64,000 nucleotides of DNA from Fidelibacterota bacterium 408169 (GCA_002256485.1 NNSG01000003.1:244243-308242), one strand, 5' to 3'; counted from the stretch's first letter, positions 1-10,875 are shown. A program made the numbers and translations. The notes: generated from the sequence alone by a model not told the origin.

Positions 1-2
1 GT

Positions 3-1805
3 ATGATGATTGGTACTGACAGCCATACAGTTAACGCCGGCGGACTTGGAATGATTGCCATCGGCGTTGGCGGTGCAGATGCTGTGGACGTCATGGCTGG
101 AATGCCGTGGGAATTGAAATTTCCCAAATTCATCGGTATCAAACTTACCGGTCAGTTGAGCGGCTGGACTTCCGCAAAGGATGTTATTTTAAAAGTAGCT
201 GGTATCCTTACTGTGAAAGGCGGCACAGGAGCCATCGTTGAATATTTTGGGCCGGGAGCGGATAATTTGTCCTGCACCGGCAAGGGTACCATTTGCAATA
301 TGGGTGCAGAAATCGGAGCCACCACATCTATCTTTGCATACGGTGAACAAATGGCGAAATATTTATCAGCCACTGGTCGTGAAGATGTGGCAAAATTGGC
401 GGACGAAGTGGCAGAACACCTCCGGGCAGATGAAGCTGTTTTAGAAAATCCTGAAGAATATTTCGACCAAGTAATTGAAATTAATTTGTCAGAATTAGAG
501 CCCTATTTGAATGGCCCTTTCACGCCGGATAAAGCAACACCGATTTCAGAAATGGCAAAAGCTGCGAAAGAAAATGATTGGCCTACAGGAGTGAAAGTTG
601 GATTAATTGGATCATGTACAAACTCATCGTATGAAGATATATCACGATCGGCATCTATTGCAAAACAAGCTGTGGAAAAAGGGCTTAAAACAAAAGCTGA
701 TTTCACCGTTACACCAGGATCAGAACTGGTGCGCTATACAATAGAACGAGATGGGTATATTGAAACGTTTGAAGATTTGGGTGCTCATGTGTTTGCAAAT
801 GCTTGTGGACCGTGCATTGGTCAATGGGACAGAGCCGGTGCTGAAAAAGAAGAAAAAAATACAATTGTTCATTCCTTTAATCGAAATTTTGCAAAACGAG
901 CAGATGGAAATCCAAATACCCATGCTTTTGTCGGTTCTCCAGAACTAGTAACTGCTTTGGCTATTTCAGGTGATCTTACGTTTAATCCTATAAAGGATTC
1001 ATTGATTAATGAAAGTGGTGAAGAAGTGAAATTGGATCCTCCGGTGGGTGATAATCTTCCTAAAAATGGATTTGCTGTAGAAGATATTGGTTATCAACAA
1101 CCAGCTTCTGATTCAAAGGGTATTGAAATTCAGGTTAAATCGGATTCTGAACGGTTGGAATTATTATCACCGTTTGACTCATGGAATGGCGAAAATATAA
1201 CAGGCATGAAATTGTTGATTAAAGCAAAAGGAAAATGTACTACAGATCATATTTCCATGGCTGGGCCTTGGCTGCGATTTCGTGGCCATTTGGACAATAT
1301 ATCCAACAATATGCTAACCGGCGCTGTTAATTATTTTACAGATAAAACAAATAGTGTAAAGAATCAATTGACAGCAAATTATGCACCTGTTCCCGATGTG
1401 CAAAGAGCTTACAAAGCAGCAGGTGTCTCTACTCTTGTCGTGGGAGATGAAAATTATGGTGAAGGATCGTCTCGAGAACACGCTGCAATGGAACCGCGTC
1501 ATTTGGGTGTACGAGCAGTACTGGTACGATCATTTGCTAGAATTCACGAAACCAATTTGAAAAAACAAGGCATGCTGGCCCTTACATTTGCTGATAAAGC
1601 AGACTATGATAAAATTAAAGAGAATGATACGATTGATTTTGTCAATTTGGATCAGTTTTCGCCTGGAGAATCCTTAACGTTAAATCTGACACATGAAGAT
1701 GGTTCAACGGATAAAATCGTATGTAATCACACATTTAATCAAACACAGATCGAATGGTTCAGAGCCGGTTCAGCCCTTAATCTGATTCGTTCACAACACA
1801 GTTAA
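3..1805 (+). CDS. acn: Aconitate hydratase, 5'-truncated by window edge
   Basis: Protein contains [50 protein letters not shown] and [14 protein letters not shown]-type aconitase motifs. Confidence 0.95.
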   Translation: MMIGTDSHTVNAGGLGMIAIGVGGADAVDVMAGMPWELKFPKFIGIKLTGQLSGWTSAKDVILKVAGILTVKGGTGAIVEYFGPGADNLSCTGKGTICNMGAEIGATTSIFAYGEQMAKYLSATGREDVAKLADEVAEHLRADEAVLENPEEYFDQVIEINLSELEPYLNGPFTPDKATPISEMAKAAKENDWPTGVKVGLIGSCTNSSYEDISRSASIAKQAVEKGLKTKADFTVTPGSELVRYTIERDGYIETFEDLGAHVFANACGPCIGQWDRAGAEKEEKNTIVHSFNRNFAKRADGNPNTHAFVGSPELVTALAISGDLTFNPIKDSLINESGEEVKLDPPVGDNLPKNGFAVEDIGYQQPASDSKGIEIQVKSDSERLELLSPFDSWNGENITGMKLLIKAKGKCTTDHISMAGPWLRFRGHLDNISNNMLTGAVNYFTDKTNSVKNQLTANYAPVPDVQRAYKAAGVSTLVVGDENYGEGSSREHAAMEPRHLGVRAVLVRSFARIHETNLKKQGMLALTFADKADYDKIKENDTIDFVNLDQFSPGESLTLNLTHEDGSTDKIVCNHTFNQTQIEWFRAGSALNLIRSQHS

Positions 1806-1811
1806 TAAACA

Positions 1812-2780
1812 ATGAAAGTTCTCGTATCTGATCCTATTACCGAAGCAGGAATGGCTATTCTAAAAGAGGCCGATTTCGACGTAATTTATCTTCCGGATTC
1901 ATCTGCAGATGAAAAAGCAGATGCATGTAAAGATGTCCATGGCTGGGTTGTTCGCAGCGGCACACAGGCAACGGCAGATATGATTAATAATGCTGATAAT
2001 TTACAAGTGATTGGACGAGCGGGTGTTGGCACTGATAATATTGACATTGCCGCCGCAACACGAAAAGGTATCGTTGTAATGAATACGCCGAATGTGAATA
2101 CGATTTCAGCTGCGGAACATACGGTTGCCATGATGCTGGCTCTGTCTCGAAATATTCCGGTGGGTCATGGTGGTATCATGAAAGGCCAGTGGAACCGTAA
2201 TGCATTAGTTGGAACAGAATTACGCAATAAAATCCTGGGTGTAGTTGGATTAGGAAAAATTGGTAGAGAAGTTATTCAACGTTGCCGATCCTTCAACATG
2301 AACATCCTGGGATTTGATCCTTTCATCAGTCAGGACATGTTTAATGAAGCTGAAGTCAAGGTTGTTGATATTGAGACACTTACAGCTGAATCCGATTTTA
2401 TCACACTCCATGTACCATTCAATGATTCCACAAAGGACTTATTTAATTTTGATCGCCTTTGCCGGATGAAAAATTCGGCTCGAATCATTAATGTAGCTCG
2501 GGGTGGTATAATTAATGAAGCAGATTTGGCAAAGGCGTTGAATGAAGATAAGATTGCAGGCGCTGCTATCGATGTGTTTATATCAGAACCCATTGGCGAG
2601 GATAATCCATTGGTAAATGCAAAAAACATTGTGTTGACTCCCCATTTGGGTGCCTCAACTTTGGAAGCAAAAGAAGGTGTGAGTTTAGCAGTCTGTGAAC
2701 AGGTGAGAGATTATTTACTCCACGAAAAATTGGCAAATGCAATCAATATGCCTGTTTCTGATTTGGCTAAACTGAAATAG
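1812..2780 (+). CDS. serA: D-3-phosphoglycerate dehydrogenase (short form)
   Basis: VIGRAGVGTDNID, GVVGLGKIGREV, NVARGGIINE, TPHLGAST motifs of D-2-hydroxyacid dehydrogenases. Confidence 0.9.
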   Translation: MKVLVSDPITEAGMAILKEADFDVIYLPDSSADEKADACKDVHGWVVRSGTQATADMINNADNLQVIGRAGVGTDNIDIAAATRKGIVVMNTPNVNTISAAEHTVAMMLALSRNIPVGHGGIMKGQWNRNALVGTELRNKILGVVGLGKIGREVIQRCRSFNMNILGFDPFISQDMFNEAEVKVVDIETLTAESDFITLHVPFNDSTKDLFNFDRLCRMKNSARIINVARGGIINEADLAKALNEDKIAGAAIDVFISEPIGEDNPLVNAKNIVLTPHLGASTLEAKEGVSLAVCEQVRDYLLHEKLANAINMPVSDLAKLK

Positions 2781-2911
2781 ATACAACCCAACTTGGCATT
2801 GTCAGAACCCCTAAGCAAACTCCAAACTCAGTTAGAAGCACGTTCTATCCAAAAGGTTCATATTGAATGTGCCGGATCCATGGCGGAAAATATTTCCATA
2901 AAGCAAATTAA

Positions 2912-3997
2912 TTGCTGATCTTGCATTCTTTTTCATCAAACCCAAAAAGTAAAATAATTAAAATAGCAGGCGCCGGTATTGCTGGTATGTCAGCAGCCAT
3001 TAATATTAAAAAAGCCGGGCACGATGTTGTTGTCTATGAAAAACAGTCCATGGCAGGAGGGAACCGACACGGAGATTATGAAGGATTTGATAATTGGATA
3101 TTCAATGATTCAATGGAGAATTTTATTATTTCACACGGTTTTAATTTCAAAAATTTACCTACTATTCCGATACACCAATTCACAGTTCATATGGAAAATA
3201 GAGCATCATTTCCAGTACAATCGCCCCAACCCTTTTTTTACATGGTAAAGCGTGGAAGTGAACAGGATAGTCTTGATCAACACATGTATAAACAATGCAA
3301 AAATGTAGGCGTTGAATTCAAATTTAACACACCGGCTCGAGGGGATTGTGACATTGACAGTACTGGGCCTTCAAAAGCAGCAGCATATATTAAGGGTGTT
3401 AATTTTAAAACATCTTTAAAAAACCAGGTCCATTTATTATTAGGGAAAAAGTTCGCACCGAAAGGTTATGCTTATTTAATAATAATAGATGGCCAGGCCA
3501 CGTTGGCAACAGCATTTAAAAAAGTGAAAAATTATAAAATGGATCCTTTACAAAATTCTATTGAATATTTTACTTCCAAAGAGATTTCGATACCGAAAGA
3601 GAATATGTTTGGCAGCAGGGGAAGTTTTTCAATGAACACAATGAGGACTTTTCAAAGACCATTTAAGATTGGAGAAGCAGGGGGATTTCAAGATTTTTTG
3701 TTTGGATTTGGAATGCGAATGGCCATGCGTTCCGGATTGGCGGCTGCGTACCAGTTAACAGGTGAAGTAAAATCAGCAAAAAATATAATGAGGGATTTAA
3801 ATAGGAAAAGAAAGATATCATTTATTAACCGCATTATTTTAGAACAACTAAATAATAATCAAATGGAAAAGATAGCTGATTTGTTTGTAATCTCGGATGA
3901 ACCACTTGAATTATTAAAACATGCTTATAAATGGAACTTTAAGAAAATTCTGCGTTGGATAAGATTTAGAAAACGGTTTGAAGTACGCCCTGCTTAG
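2912..3997 (+). CDS. FAD-dependent NAD(P)/FAD oxidoreductase (geranylgeranyl-reductase-like fold)
   Basis: N-terminal IAGAGIAGMSAAINIKKAGHDVVVYEK dinucleotide-binding motif; start codon uncertain (TTG). Confidence 0.65.
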   Translation: MLILHSFSSNPKSKIIKIAGAGIAGMSAAINIKKAGHDVVVYEKQSMAGGNRHGDYEGFDNWIFNDSMENFIISHGFNFKNLPTIPIHQFTVHMENRASFPVQSPQPFFYMVKRGSEQDSLDQHMYKQCKNVGVEFKFNTPARGDCDIDSTGPSKAAAYIKGVNFKTSLKNQVHLLLGKKFAPKGYAYLIIIDGQATLATAFKKVKNYKMDPLQNSIEYFTSKEISIPKENMFGSRGSFSMNTMRTFQRPFKIGEAGGFQDFLFGFGMRMAMRSGLAAAYQLTGEVKSAKNIMRDLNRKRKISFINRIILEQLNNNQMEKIADLFVISDEPLELLKHAYKWNFKKILRWIRFRKRFEVRPA

Positions 3998-4198
3998 AAG
4001 TATTCAATTATTTGCCATGGTTATTATTTTATCCGGGCTATATATTGGTATAAGGGATAATAATGTAATGCTGGAATTGAATGCCTTGATAGTTGGTGCG
4101 GGCATTTTTTATGCTGTTAATAGTGTAATTAAGAAAAGCAATTGATTGCATTGAGATTCACAGACTTATAAATTCGTTTTTGGAATTCGAGGAAATAA

Positions 4199-4642
4199 AT
4201 GAATAAACTTTGGGATGATCTAAAACAAAACATGAAAGACTGGAGCTCCGTTGCTGTTGAAAAAGCTGAGGAGGTCAGCAAAATTGCCGTAGCTAAAACG
4301 GAAGAACTGACTAAAATCAGCAAGATTAAAATTGAAATTCACCAACTGCAGAGAGATTTAGCTAAAACGTATGAAAATCTTGGCAGACTGGTTTCTTACC
4401 ATGCCAAGGAAGAGAATATGGTTAATTTTACCGGTAATAAGGAATTCTATAGCTCCCTCCAAAAAATAGAAGATATCCAGGATAAAATCACCGAAAAAGA
4501 AGCTGAAATTCAAAAAGTAAAGGATGAGTTTGATCTACAGGAAAGTGATATTGCTGCCACAGAACATAGTATAAAGGCTGAAAGCGAAGAAGAAGAAGTA
4601 GCTCAAAAAGAAGTACCTGATCCAGATAATCCTACGTCTTGA
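4199..4642 (+). CDS. Hypothetical coiled-coil protein
   Basis: 147 aa ORF, heptad-rich, directly upstream of sigma factor gene. Confidence 0.7.
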   Translation: MNKLWDDLKQNMKDWSSVAVEKAEEVSKIAVAKTEELTKISKIKIEIHQLQRDLAKTYENLGRLVSYHAKEENMVNFTGNKEFYSSLQKIEDIQDKITEKEAEIQKVKDEFDLQESDIAATEHSIKAESEEEEVAQKEVPDPDNPTS

Positions 4643-4650
4643 CTAAATCA

Positions 4651-5478
4651 ATGCCTCCCCAAGGACGTAAAGCTCTTGATCTATATTTAAAAGAAATAAA
4701 GAAACTTGAACCACTTTCTCCCCAGGAAGAAGTTGTTTTAGCACAAAAAGCCAAAGCAGGGGATACGATTGCTTTTCAAAAACTGGTTACTCATAATTTG
4801 CGATTTGTAGTTGCCATGGCCAAGAAATTCCAAGGACAGGGTGTACCCTTTGAAGACATGATTAATGAAGGGAATATGGGACTTATCAGAGCTGTAAATA
4901 CATTTGATGAATCACGGGGGTTTAAATTTATTTCTTACGCGGTATGGTGGATCACTCAGCGCATTCGTACAGCCATCCAAAAAACCGGTCGAGTTGTTCG
5001 GTTACCATCCCACATTACTGAATCCATGGGAAAGTTATATCGCAAGTCATTAGAACTTGAACAAGAATTCGAACGGGAACCCACTACGGAAGAATTGGCA
5101 GAAATTTCCGATACAACCATCAAATGGATTGAAGACCTCGTTCAGGCATATTCCGGCCCTGTTTCACTGGATGACAGCAGTGAAGCAGACCGCCCTCTAA
5201 TCGAATATTTGATTTCAAATGATCCTCGACCGGAAATGCAGTTAATGCAGGATTCACTGAAAAAAGAGATTAGGGGTCTTGTGAAGAAATTGAAAGAAAG
5301 AGAAGCCTTCGTTTTAACTGAATATTATGGACTTGGGGAAGACGAACCCAAAACACTTGAACAAATTGGTGAAACGCTGGATTTATCCAGTGAACGTGTT
5401 AGACAAATCAAAGAACGAGCTTTGCAGCGATTGCGGAAATCCAAGACATCGCAATTGCTAAAATTATACCTCGGTTAG
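4651..5478 (+). CDS. rpoD: RNA polymerase sigma-70 factor (RpoD/SigA type)
   Basis: DLYLKEIKKLEPLSPQEE, NLRFVVAMAKKFQGQGVPFEDMINEGNMGLIRAVNTFDESRGFKFISYAVWWITQRI, and C-terminal SSERVRQIKERALQRLR HTH. Confidence 0.92.
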   Translation: MPPQGRKALDLYLKEIKKLEPLSPQEEVVLAQKAKAGDTIAFQKLVTHNLRFVVAMAKKFQGQGVPFEDMINEGNMGLIRAVNTFDESRGFKFISYAVWWITQRIRTAIQKTGRVVRLPSHITESMGKLYRKSLELEQEFEREPTTEELAEISDTTIKWIEDLVQAYSGPVSLDDSSEADRPLIEYLISNDPRPEMQLMQDSLKKEIRGLVKKLKEREAFVLTEYYGLGEDEPKTLEQIGETLDLSSERVRQIKERALQRLRKSKTSQLLKLYLG

Positions 5479-5538
5479 CATTTGGTTTATATAGGTACAA
5501 AATCTTAAAATCCGGGTATTAATAAAATACGATAAGCC

Positions 5539-6465
5539 ATGTTTGGCCGTAAAAAGACAATTCAAAAACACTATATAATTATTTCGCAAGATGATCGCGG
5601 TGTCCGACAACGTAATGTGTCGAGAAGGCGTTTATTCATATTTTCTGCGATGGCAGTTGTTATATTGGCCGCCATTTTCTTTCTGAGCGCAGACTCGTTA
5701 ACACATGTTCTTTATAAATCAAAAATTTCCAAGATTAAACAGAATTATTCAATGTTATCTGTTACCTTGGAAAACCTCCATGATGAATTATCTGCCATGA
5801 CGGATAATGTGAATTCCATAGAAGAAAAAGATAAAGCATTACGTACGTACGCTGATTTACCCCAAATCGATAAAGATATTCGGAAGCTTGGAATTGGTGG
5901 TGTCCGCCTGGCAGAAAATACCAGTATAGATGATGGACTTACTGACCGGATCAAATCATTAGAGATGGATGTTCAAAGTTTATCAAGGAAAGTAAAACTT
6001 GAATTATCCAGTTACAGCGATATTTACAATAAAGTCACAGATGATGTAGACATGATGCACGCCATACCATCTATTAGACCCATAGAAGGTGGTTACTTGA
6101 ATTCCAGTTTTGGATACCGAAAAGATCCTTTAAATGGTAAAGTACGATTTCATTATGGCCAGGATATAACTGTTAAAACAGGAAATATTGTTTTAGCTCC
6201 AGCTAATGGTACAATTAAAGAAGCACGGTATCGAGGAGGGTTTGGTAAAGTCATAAAAATCGATCATGGCTATGGCTACACAACACTTTTTGCCCACCTT
6301 TCTAATTATAACGTAGAAAAAGGTCAAAAGGTGAAACGAGGGGATATTATTGGCAGATCTGGAAACACAGGTCGCTCCACCGCACCGCACTTACATTATG
6401 AAGTCCATCATTATGGCACACCACAAAATCCCCTGGATTACTTTTTCAGTGGTTATCTGCAGTAA
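5539..6465 (+). CDS. M23 family metallopeptidase (membrane anchored)
   Basis: N-terminal TM segment; SSFGYRKDPLNGKVRFHYGQDI ... GYGYTTLFAHLS ... GNTGRSTAPHLHYEVH peptidase M23 motifs. Confidence 0.88.
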   Translation: MFGRKKTIQKHYIIISQDDRGVRQRNVSRRRLFIFSAMAVVILAAIFFLSADSLTHVLYKSKISKIKQNYSMLSVTLENLHDELSAMTDNVNSIEEKDKALRTYADLPQIDKDIRKLGIGGVRLAENTSIDDGLTDRIKSLEMDVQSLSRKVKLELSSYSDIYNKVTDDVDMMHAIPSIRPIEGGYLNSSFGYRKDPLNGKVRFHYGQDITVKTGNIVLAPANGTIKEARYRGGFGKVIKIDHGYGYTTLFAHLSNYNVEKGQKVKRGDIIGRSGNTGRSTAPHLHYEVHHYGTPQNPLDYFFSGYLQ

Positions 6466-6500
6466 ACTGATTTCATCTCAAATTTCAGTTTTTTCTATCC

Positions 6501-7829
6501 ATGCATAAATCTTACTTCATAGAAACATTTGGTTGCCAAATGAATGTAGCCGATTCTGAATTGGTAGAAGGGTTGTTGCAAAAAGAAGGATACCTACCAG
6601 CAGTCAATATTAAAAATGCTGATGCAGTTTTTGTAAATACCTGTGCTATTCGCGAGCATGCAGAAGAAAAAGTACATTCACAATTAGGTAGATATAATCT
6701 TATTAAAAAGCAAAATCCTGATATGATTATTGGAGTGTTGGGCTGTATGGGGCAAAATCTGAAAGATGATATTTTAGAAAGCAGACCTTATGTTGATATC
6801 GTCCTCGGTCCGGATTCCTATCGCAAATTGCCAGAAATCTTAAATCGAAAAATTGTAAACCAAAAGAGTATTGTAGATACAAAACTTTCCCGTTTTGAAG
6901 TATACAATGATCTGTTTCCCAGCCGGAAGAAAGGAATCAATGCTTGGATTTCAATTATGCGTGGTTGTGATAAATTTTGCACATTTTGTATCGTCCCTTT
7001 TACTCGCGGTCGAGAACGTAGTAGAAGCATTGCCAGTATTGTTGCAGAAACGGAGCAAGCTGTGGCAGATGGCTTTGTTGAAATAACATTGCTTGGTCAA
7101 AATGTAAATTCCTATAAACATGAAAATGAAGATTTTTCCAAATTACTGATGGCTGTGGCAGATATAAAAGGTGTGAAAAGAATTCGCTATACATCACCCC
7201 ATCCCCAAGATATAAATTCTGAACTGCTAGAAGTCATGGCTACTCATGACACTATATGTAATTATATCCATCTACCATTGCAGGCCGGTAGTAATCGTAT
7301 CCTTCAGCGAATGAATCGAACGTATACAAAAGAACATTTTATTGGTTTGGTAGATTATATTCGTGACGTACTTCCTAATGTGGGAATCAGTACAGACATC
7401 ATAGTGGGATTCCCCGGTGAAACAGATGAGGAATTTGAAGAAACACTGGATGTAATGAAAAAAGTGAAGTTTGATTCTGCATTTACTTTTAAATATTCAT
7501 CTCGTCCCGGGACAAAAGCATCTGAATTCAGCGATCATATTTCTGAAGAAGTAAAAAAAGAACGTTTACAACAGGTCATTGAATTACAGAAAAAACATAC
7601 CTTAGAAAGGAACCGGGAAAGTGTAGGAAGTGTTGAAACAGTCCTTGTTGAAAAAGAAAGTAAAAAATCTTCAACTTATTGGGCAGGACGAACAGATTCA
7701 AACAAATGGGTGATTTTTGATAAAGGAAATGCCAAAATAAAAGACTTCGTTCCGGTATTGATTACAGCGGCAAAAGGCGTTAGTTTACATGGAGATTTGG
7801 TACACCAAGAAGAAGCGCACGCAGTATGA
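6501..7829 (+). CDS. miaB: tRNA-2-methylthio-N6-dimethylallyladenosine synthase
   Basis: FGCQMNVADSE, radical SAM CDKFCTFCIVP, GQNVNSY, TRAM domain; full length 442 aa. Confidence 0.95.
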   Translation: MHKSYFIETFGCQMNVADSELVEGLLQKEGYLPAVNIKNADAVFVNTCAIREHAEEKVHSQLGRYNLIKKQNPDMIIGVLGCMGQNLKDDILESRPYVDIVLGPDSYRKLPEILNRKIVNQKSIVDTKLSRFEVYNDLFPSRKKGINAWISIMRGCDKFCTFCIVPFTRGRERSRSIASIVAETEQAVADGFVEITLLGQNVNSYKHENEDFSKLLMAVADIKGVKRIRYTSPHPQDINSELLEVMATHDTICNYIHLPLQAGSNRILQRMNRTYTKEHFIGLVDYIRDVLPNVGISTDIIVGFPGETDEEFEETLDVMKKVKFDSAFTFKYSSRPGTKASEFSDHISEEVKKERLQQVIELQKKHTLERNRESVGSVETVLVEKESKKSSTYWAGRTDSNKWVIFDKGNAKIKDFVPVLITAAKGVSLHGDLVHQEEAHAV

Positions 7830-8143
7830 AACTAATTAAAATATTTGTCACTTTAGTCGCAATTGTCCTTGCTCTGCTTTTTTTAATGCAGAATACGGAT
7901 AGTGTAAATATTAATCTAATTTTCGTTCAATATGAAGATGTGAAAGTTGCATTTGTAATGATTGGAGCTCTTTCTGTAGGATTATTAATTGGTTTCAGTA
8001 TTGCTGTTGCGAATATACTTTCCGGAAAATCAGAATTACGTTCATTGCGCACCAAAAACCGCAGATTGTCTGATGAATTAAATGATCTGCGAAATGTGGC
8101 GATTGATGAAGGGATCTACGATCTGGATGACGGAGACGAGTAG
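7826..8143 (+). CDS. LapA-domain (DUF1049-like) membrane protein
   Basis: FLMQNTDSVNINLIF followed by second TM; typical LapA pattern, adjacent to TPR protein. Confidence 0.7.
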   Translation: MKLIKIFVTLVAIVLALLFLMQNTDSVNINLIFVQYEDVKVAFVMIGALSVGLLIGFSIAVANILSGKSELRSLRTKNRRLSDELNDLRNVAIDEGIYDLDDGDE

Positions 8144-8145
8144 CA

Positions 8146-9204
8146 TTGAATACACCGCTTTTAATTGCTGTCATTCTCCTGATAGCCGCCGGAATAGCCG
8201 CAGCTATTTTTTACCGGCCTAAAAAACCCCGCCGTTTCGAATCACTCTATACCGATGCGTTAAACGCCATTGTCCGTGGCGATTCTAAAACCGCTATTAA
8301 ACTCCTCAGGGAAGTTGTAAAGAAAAACACAAATCATATAGATGCATATTTACAAATGGGGGAAATACTGAGAGGAGAGGGTAATCCACACCAAGCAATT
8401 AAAATTCACCAATCACTCACTGTCCGGCCGAATTTAGATGATAAACTAAAGGTAGAAATTCATCGTTCATTGGCATTGGATTATTTAAGTGTGAATAATT
8501 TGATCAAATCAAAACAGGAAGCTCACTTTATATTCAAGTTGGAAAAAAAGAATATCTGGGCATTAGAATTTCTCCTGGATATTGCTGAAAGAGAAAGGGA
8601 CTGGGTCAGCGCTGCAAAATTGTCAAAAAATATTCAAAAAATAACCCAGCAAAAGGATGCAGGAAAGTTGGCACAATTTCAAGTATATGATGGACTCGAC
8701 AAACTCAGTAAAGATGATCGGGTTGCTGCTAAAAAATGTTTTAACAAAGCATTGGAAATCGATCCCAATTATGGTCAAGCCCACCGGAGGTTAGGAGATT
8801 ATTATTCAGATGACAGGGATTTGATCAACGCAATCGATCATTGGGAAAAATTTGCTTTATTGGATCCGAGTAATGTAGGAAATATCTTTTCTAAAATTGA
8901 AACGGCTCTTTATGATTTAGGTCGTTATAGTGAAGTTGAAAAATTTTATAAGCGAATACTTGAGAAGAATCCTAGTAATCTTGATGCATTGTCTCATATG
9001 GCAAACGTACTTGAAGAAAAAGGTGAACGTCAGCAAGCATTGGAACTTTTGGATTCTGCCATGAAAAAATTTGATACATCTGTACGGGCTCACCTCATGA
9101 AATTAAAATTGAGTATTACGACAATACCTCCCCATGAATTGTCTCAGCAAATCGATAAGATTATCGAACTTGTATCGGGTAAAGAGGAAAGTGACTCACA
9201 TTGA
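8146..9204 (+). CDS. TPR-repeat membrane protein (LapB-like)
   Basis: N-terminal TM plus multiple TPR motifs (e.g. ALEIDPNYGQAHRRLGDYY, KRILEKNPSNLDALSHMANV). Confidence 0.75.
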   Translation: MNTPLLIAVILLIAAGIAAAIFYRPKKPRRFESLYTDALNAIVRGDSKTAIKLLREVVKKNTNHIDAYLQMGEILRGEGNPHQAIKIHQSLTVRPNLDDKLKVEIHRSLALDYLSVNNLIKSKQEAHFIFKLEKKNIWALEFLLDIAERERDWVSAAKLSKNIQKITQQKDAGKLAQFQVYDGLDKLSKDDRVAAKKCFNKALEIDPNYGQAHRRLGDYYSDDRDLINAIDHWEKFALLDPSNVGNIFSKIETALYDLGRYSEVEKFYKRILEKNPSNLDALSHMANVLEEKGERQQALELLDSAMKKFDTSVRAHLMKLKLSITTIPPHELSQQIDKIIELVSGKEESDSH

Positions 9205-10007
9205 AGCAGTGGAAATTTTTTCCTATTTTCACCCTAATGTTTCTTACCGCACAAACCTTCGATAATTATTTCCAATTAATTGAAGAAGGGAGGATCCAGG
9301 AAGTCAGAGATCAGATTCCTGAACTAAAATCTAAATATCCCTATGAGCCGGCTATCCCATTTTTACAGGCATTATTAAATGGTAAAGGGGATTCATCCAT
9401 TATTCAATTCAGACAATTCATTGAAAAATTCCCAGACAGCGAATATACTGATGATGCTGAAATGAAAATTGGTGAATATTTGTACGCCCGAGGATTGTAT
9501 AGCCAAGCAAGTCGGCAGTTGAAAAAAATTCCCTTAAACTATAAAAAAAGTAATCATTTACAACGATCTGTAGATTTAATGGTTTCCAGTTTTCAAGCAA
9601 CTGGTGAAGTAGACAGTGCAGTATATTATGTAAGCAAAATAAAAGTTCTCAATTCTGAACTGCAAATAGAACATTATGGTTTTGATTTAATAAAACCCAA
9701 TGTAAAACTGCAAAAGCTGACAAGTAGAGATGCAGGCAAAACACTAGCAACCACTGGAAAAAATATACCCCAGCCATGGGTAGTCCAATTGGGTGCTTTT
9801 GGAAAATATGATAATGCTAGACGGTTGAAAAATATGATCAAGGGAACGGGATACCCTGTTGAGATTGTTGAAGTGATGTCAAATAAAAAGCGTCTGCATG
9901 CTGTGCGGGTTGTCAGGTTTGAGTCAGAACAAGATGCGGGTGAAGTGGGAAAATATATTAAAGCACAGTATGGTGTAAATTACAGGGTCTTAAATAGACC
10001 CAAATAA
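9201..10007 (+). CDS. SPOR-domain protein with TPR-like region
   Basis: C-terminal WVVQLGAFGKYDNARRLKNMIKGTGYPVEIVEV SPOR domain. Confidence 0.78.
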   Translation: MKQWKFFPIFTLMFLTAQTFDNYFQLIEEGRIQEVRDQIPELKSKYPYEPAIPFLQALLNGKGDSSIIQFRQFIEKFPDSEYTDDAEMKIGEYLYARGLYSQASRQLKKIPLNYKKSNHLQRSVDLMVSSFQATGEVDSAVYYVSKIKVLNSELQIEHYGFDLIKPNVKLQKLTSRDAGKTLATTGKNIPQPWVVQLGAFGKYDNARRLKNMIKGTGYPVEIVEVMSNKKRLHAVRVVRFESEQDAGEVGKYIKAQYGVNYRVLNRPK

Positions 10008-10012
10008 GATCT

Positions 10013-10107
10013 GGGAATGATTGGGCGGCTGGTGCCCTCCGCGGTCTTCAAAACCGACGGGATTTACACAATAAATCCGGTGAGTTCGATTCTCACGCGT
10101 TCCCGCA
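10013..10107 (+). tRNA. selC: tRNA-Sec (anticodon TCA at 10048-10050)
   Basis: GGGAATG...CGTTCCC acceptor pairing, D arm GGGC...GCCC, anticodon loop CTTCAAA, long variable arm GGATTTA-cacaa-TAAATCC (7 bp), T arm GTGAG-TTCGATT-CTCAC. Confidence 0.93.
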
Positions 10108-10334
10108 ATAAAGGGCTCTCTGCCTGCAGACAGGAGACCCCAGACAATCCCGTAGAATTCGGAAATCGTTCTATTTTTAAGATGTTTTTTGTATAAACTT
10201 TATATTTGTTATTCATTTTTTAAAAAAACCAAGAATTCACATTCCCCAACCCATTTCTAATTATTTTTAGAATAGAAGTATAGAGGGTTATTTATTTAGC
10301 CAAAATATTGGATTATACTGTATTAATTAATATC

Positions 10335-10348
10335 AGATAAATTTATCT
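10335..10348. promoter_or_regulatory. Perfect 14-bp palindrome AGATAAATTTATCT upstream of MerR-family gene (candidate operator)
   Basis: Sequence equals its reverse complement; located in the 0.3 kb intergenic region before 10414. Confidence 0.3.
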
Positions 10349-10413
10349 TATTATCTTGATTTATGTTTATTTGTATAATAAATTTCCTGTAGTCATTAAT
10401 ACAGATTATTTAC

Positions 10414-10875
10414 ATGGAACAAATGAAGACCCATATTAAAAGTAATATTAATGACCCAGTCTTTACGATTGGTGTTGCTTCAAAAATGTTATCTGTTTCA
10501 CCGGAAACTTTGCGTATGTACGAGCGTGAGGGCCTTTTGATTTCCTATCGAACACGAACAGGAAGGCGTATGTATTCTCATGAAGACCTTGATTGGATTC
10601 TATGCATTCGCAACCAAATAAAACATAAAAAGTTGAATTTAGCAGGTATCAAACGTTTGCTGTCATTACTCCCTTGCTGGGAGATTAGTCCATGTGATTC
10701 AAATAAACATTTTGAATGTAATGCTTTTTTGATAAATGATAAAGTCTGTTGGCAATTAGATAATACTCCCTGTCGCAGTAAAAAACTGGATTGTTATAAA
10801 TGCCCGGTGTATCGCATGGCTCCAAAAATAGACAATTTGAAGATGGAATTAGATATTTCATTGAGAAAGTCATGA
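10414..10875 (+). CDS. MerR-family transcriptional regulator with Cys-rich C-terminal domain
   Basis: FTIGVASKMLSVSPETLRMYEREGLLISYRTRTGRRMYSHEDLDWI MerR HTH; C-terminal cysteines (C..C..C...C...C...CYKCPVY). Confidence 0.85.
   Translation: MEQMKTHIKSNINDPVFTIGVASKMLSVSPETLRMYEREGLLISYRTRTGRRMYSHEDLDWILCIRNQIKHKKLNLAGIKRLLSLLPCWEISPCDSNKHFECNAFLINDKVCWQLDNTPCRSKKLDCYKCPVYRMAPKIDNLKMELDISLRKS

Noticed and set aside
3998-4198. Possible small membrane-protein ORF between the oxidoreductase and the coiled-coil protein
   Set aside because: On careful codon reading the frame is interrupted; no continuous ORF with a plausible start is supported.
10108-10150. GC-rich hairpin GGGCTCTCTGCCTGCAGACAGGAGACCCC after tRNA-Sec
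   Set aside because: The stem is imperfect and lacks a T tract; it could be a tRNA 3' processing or weak terminator structure, not enough to call.
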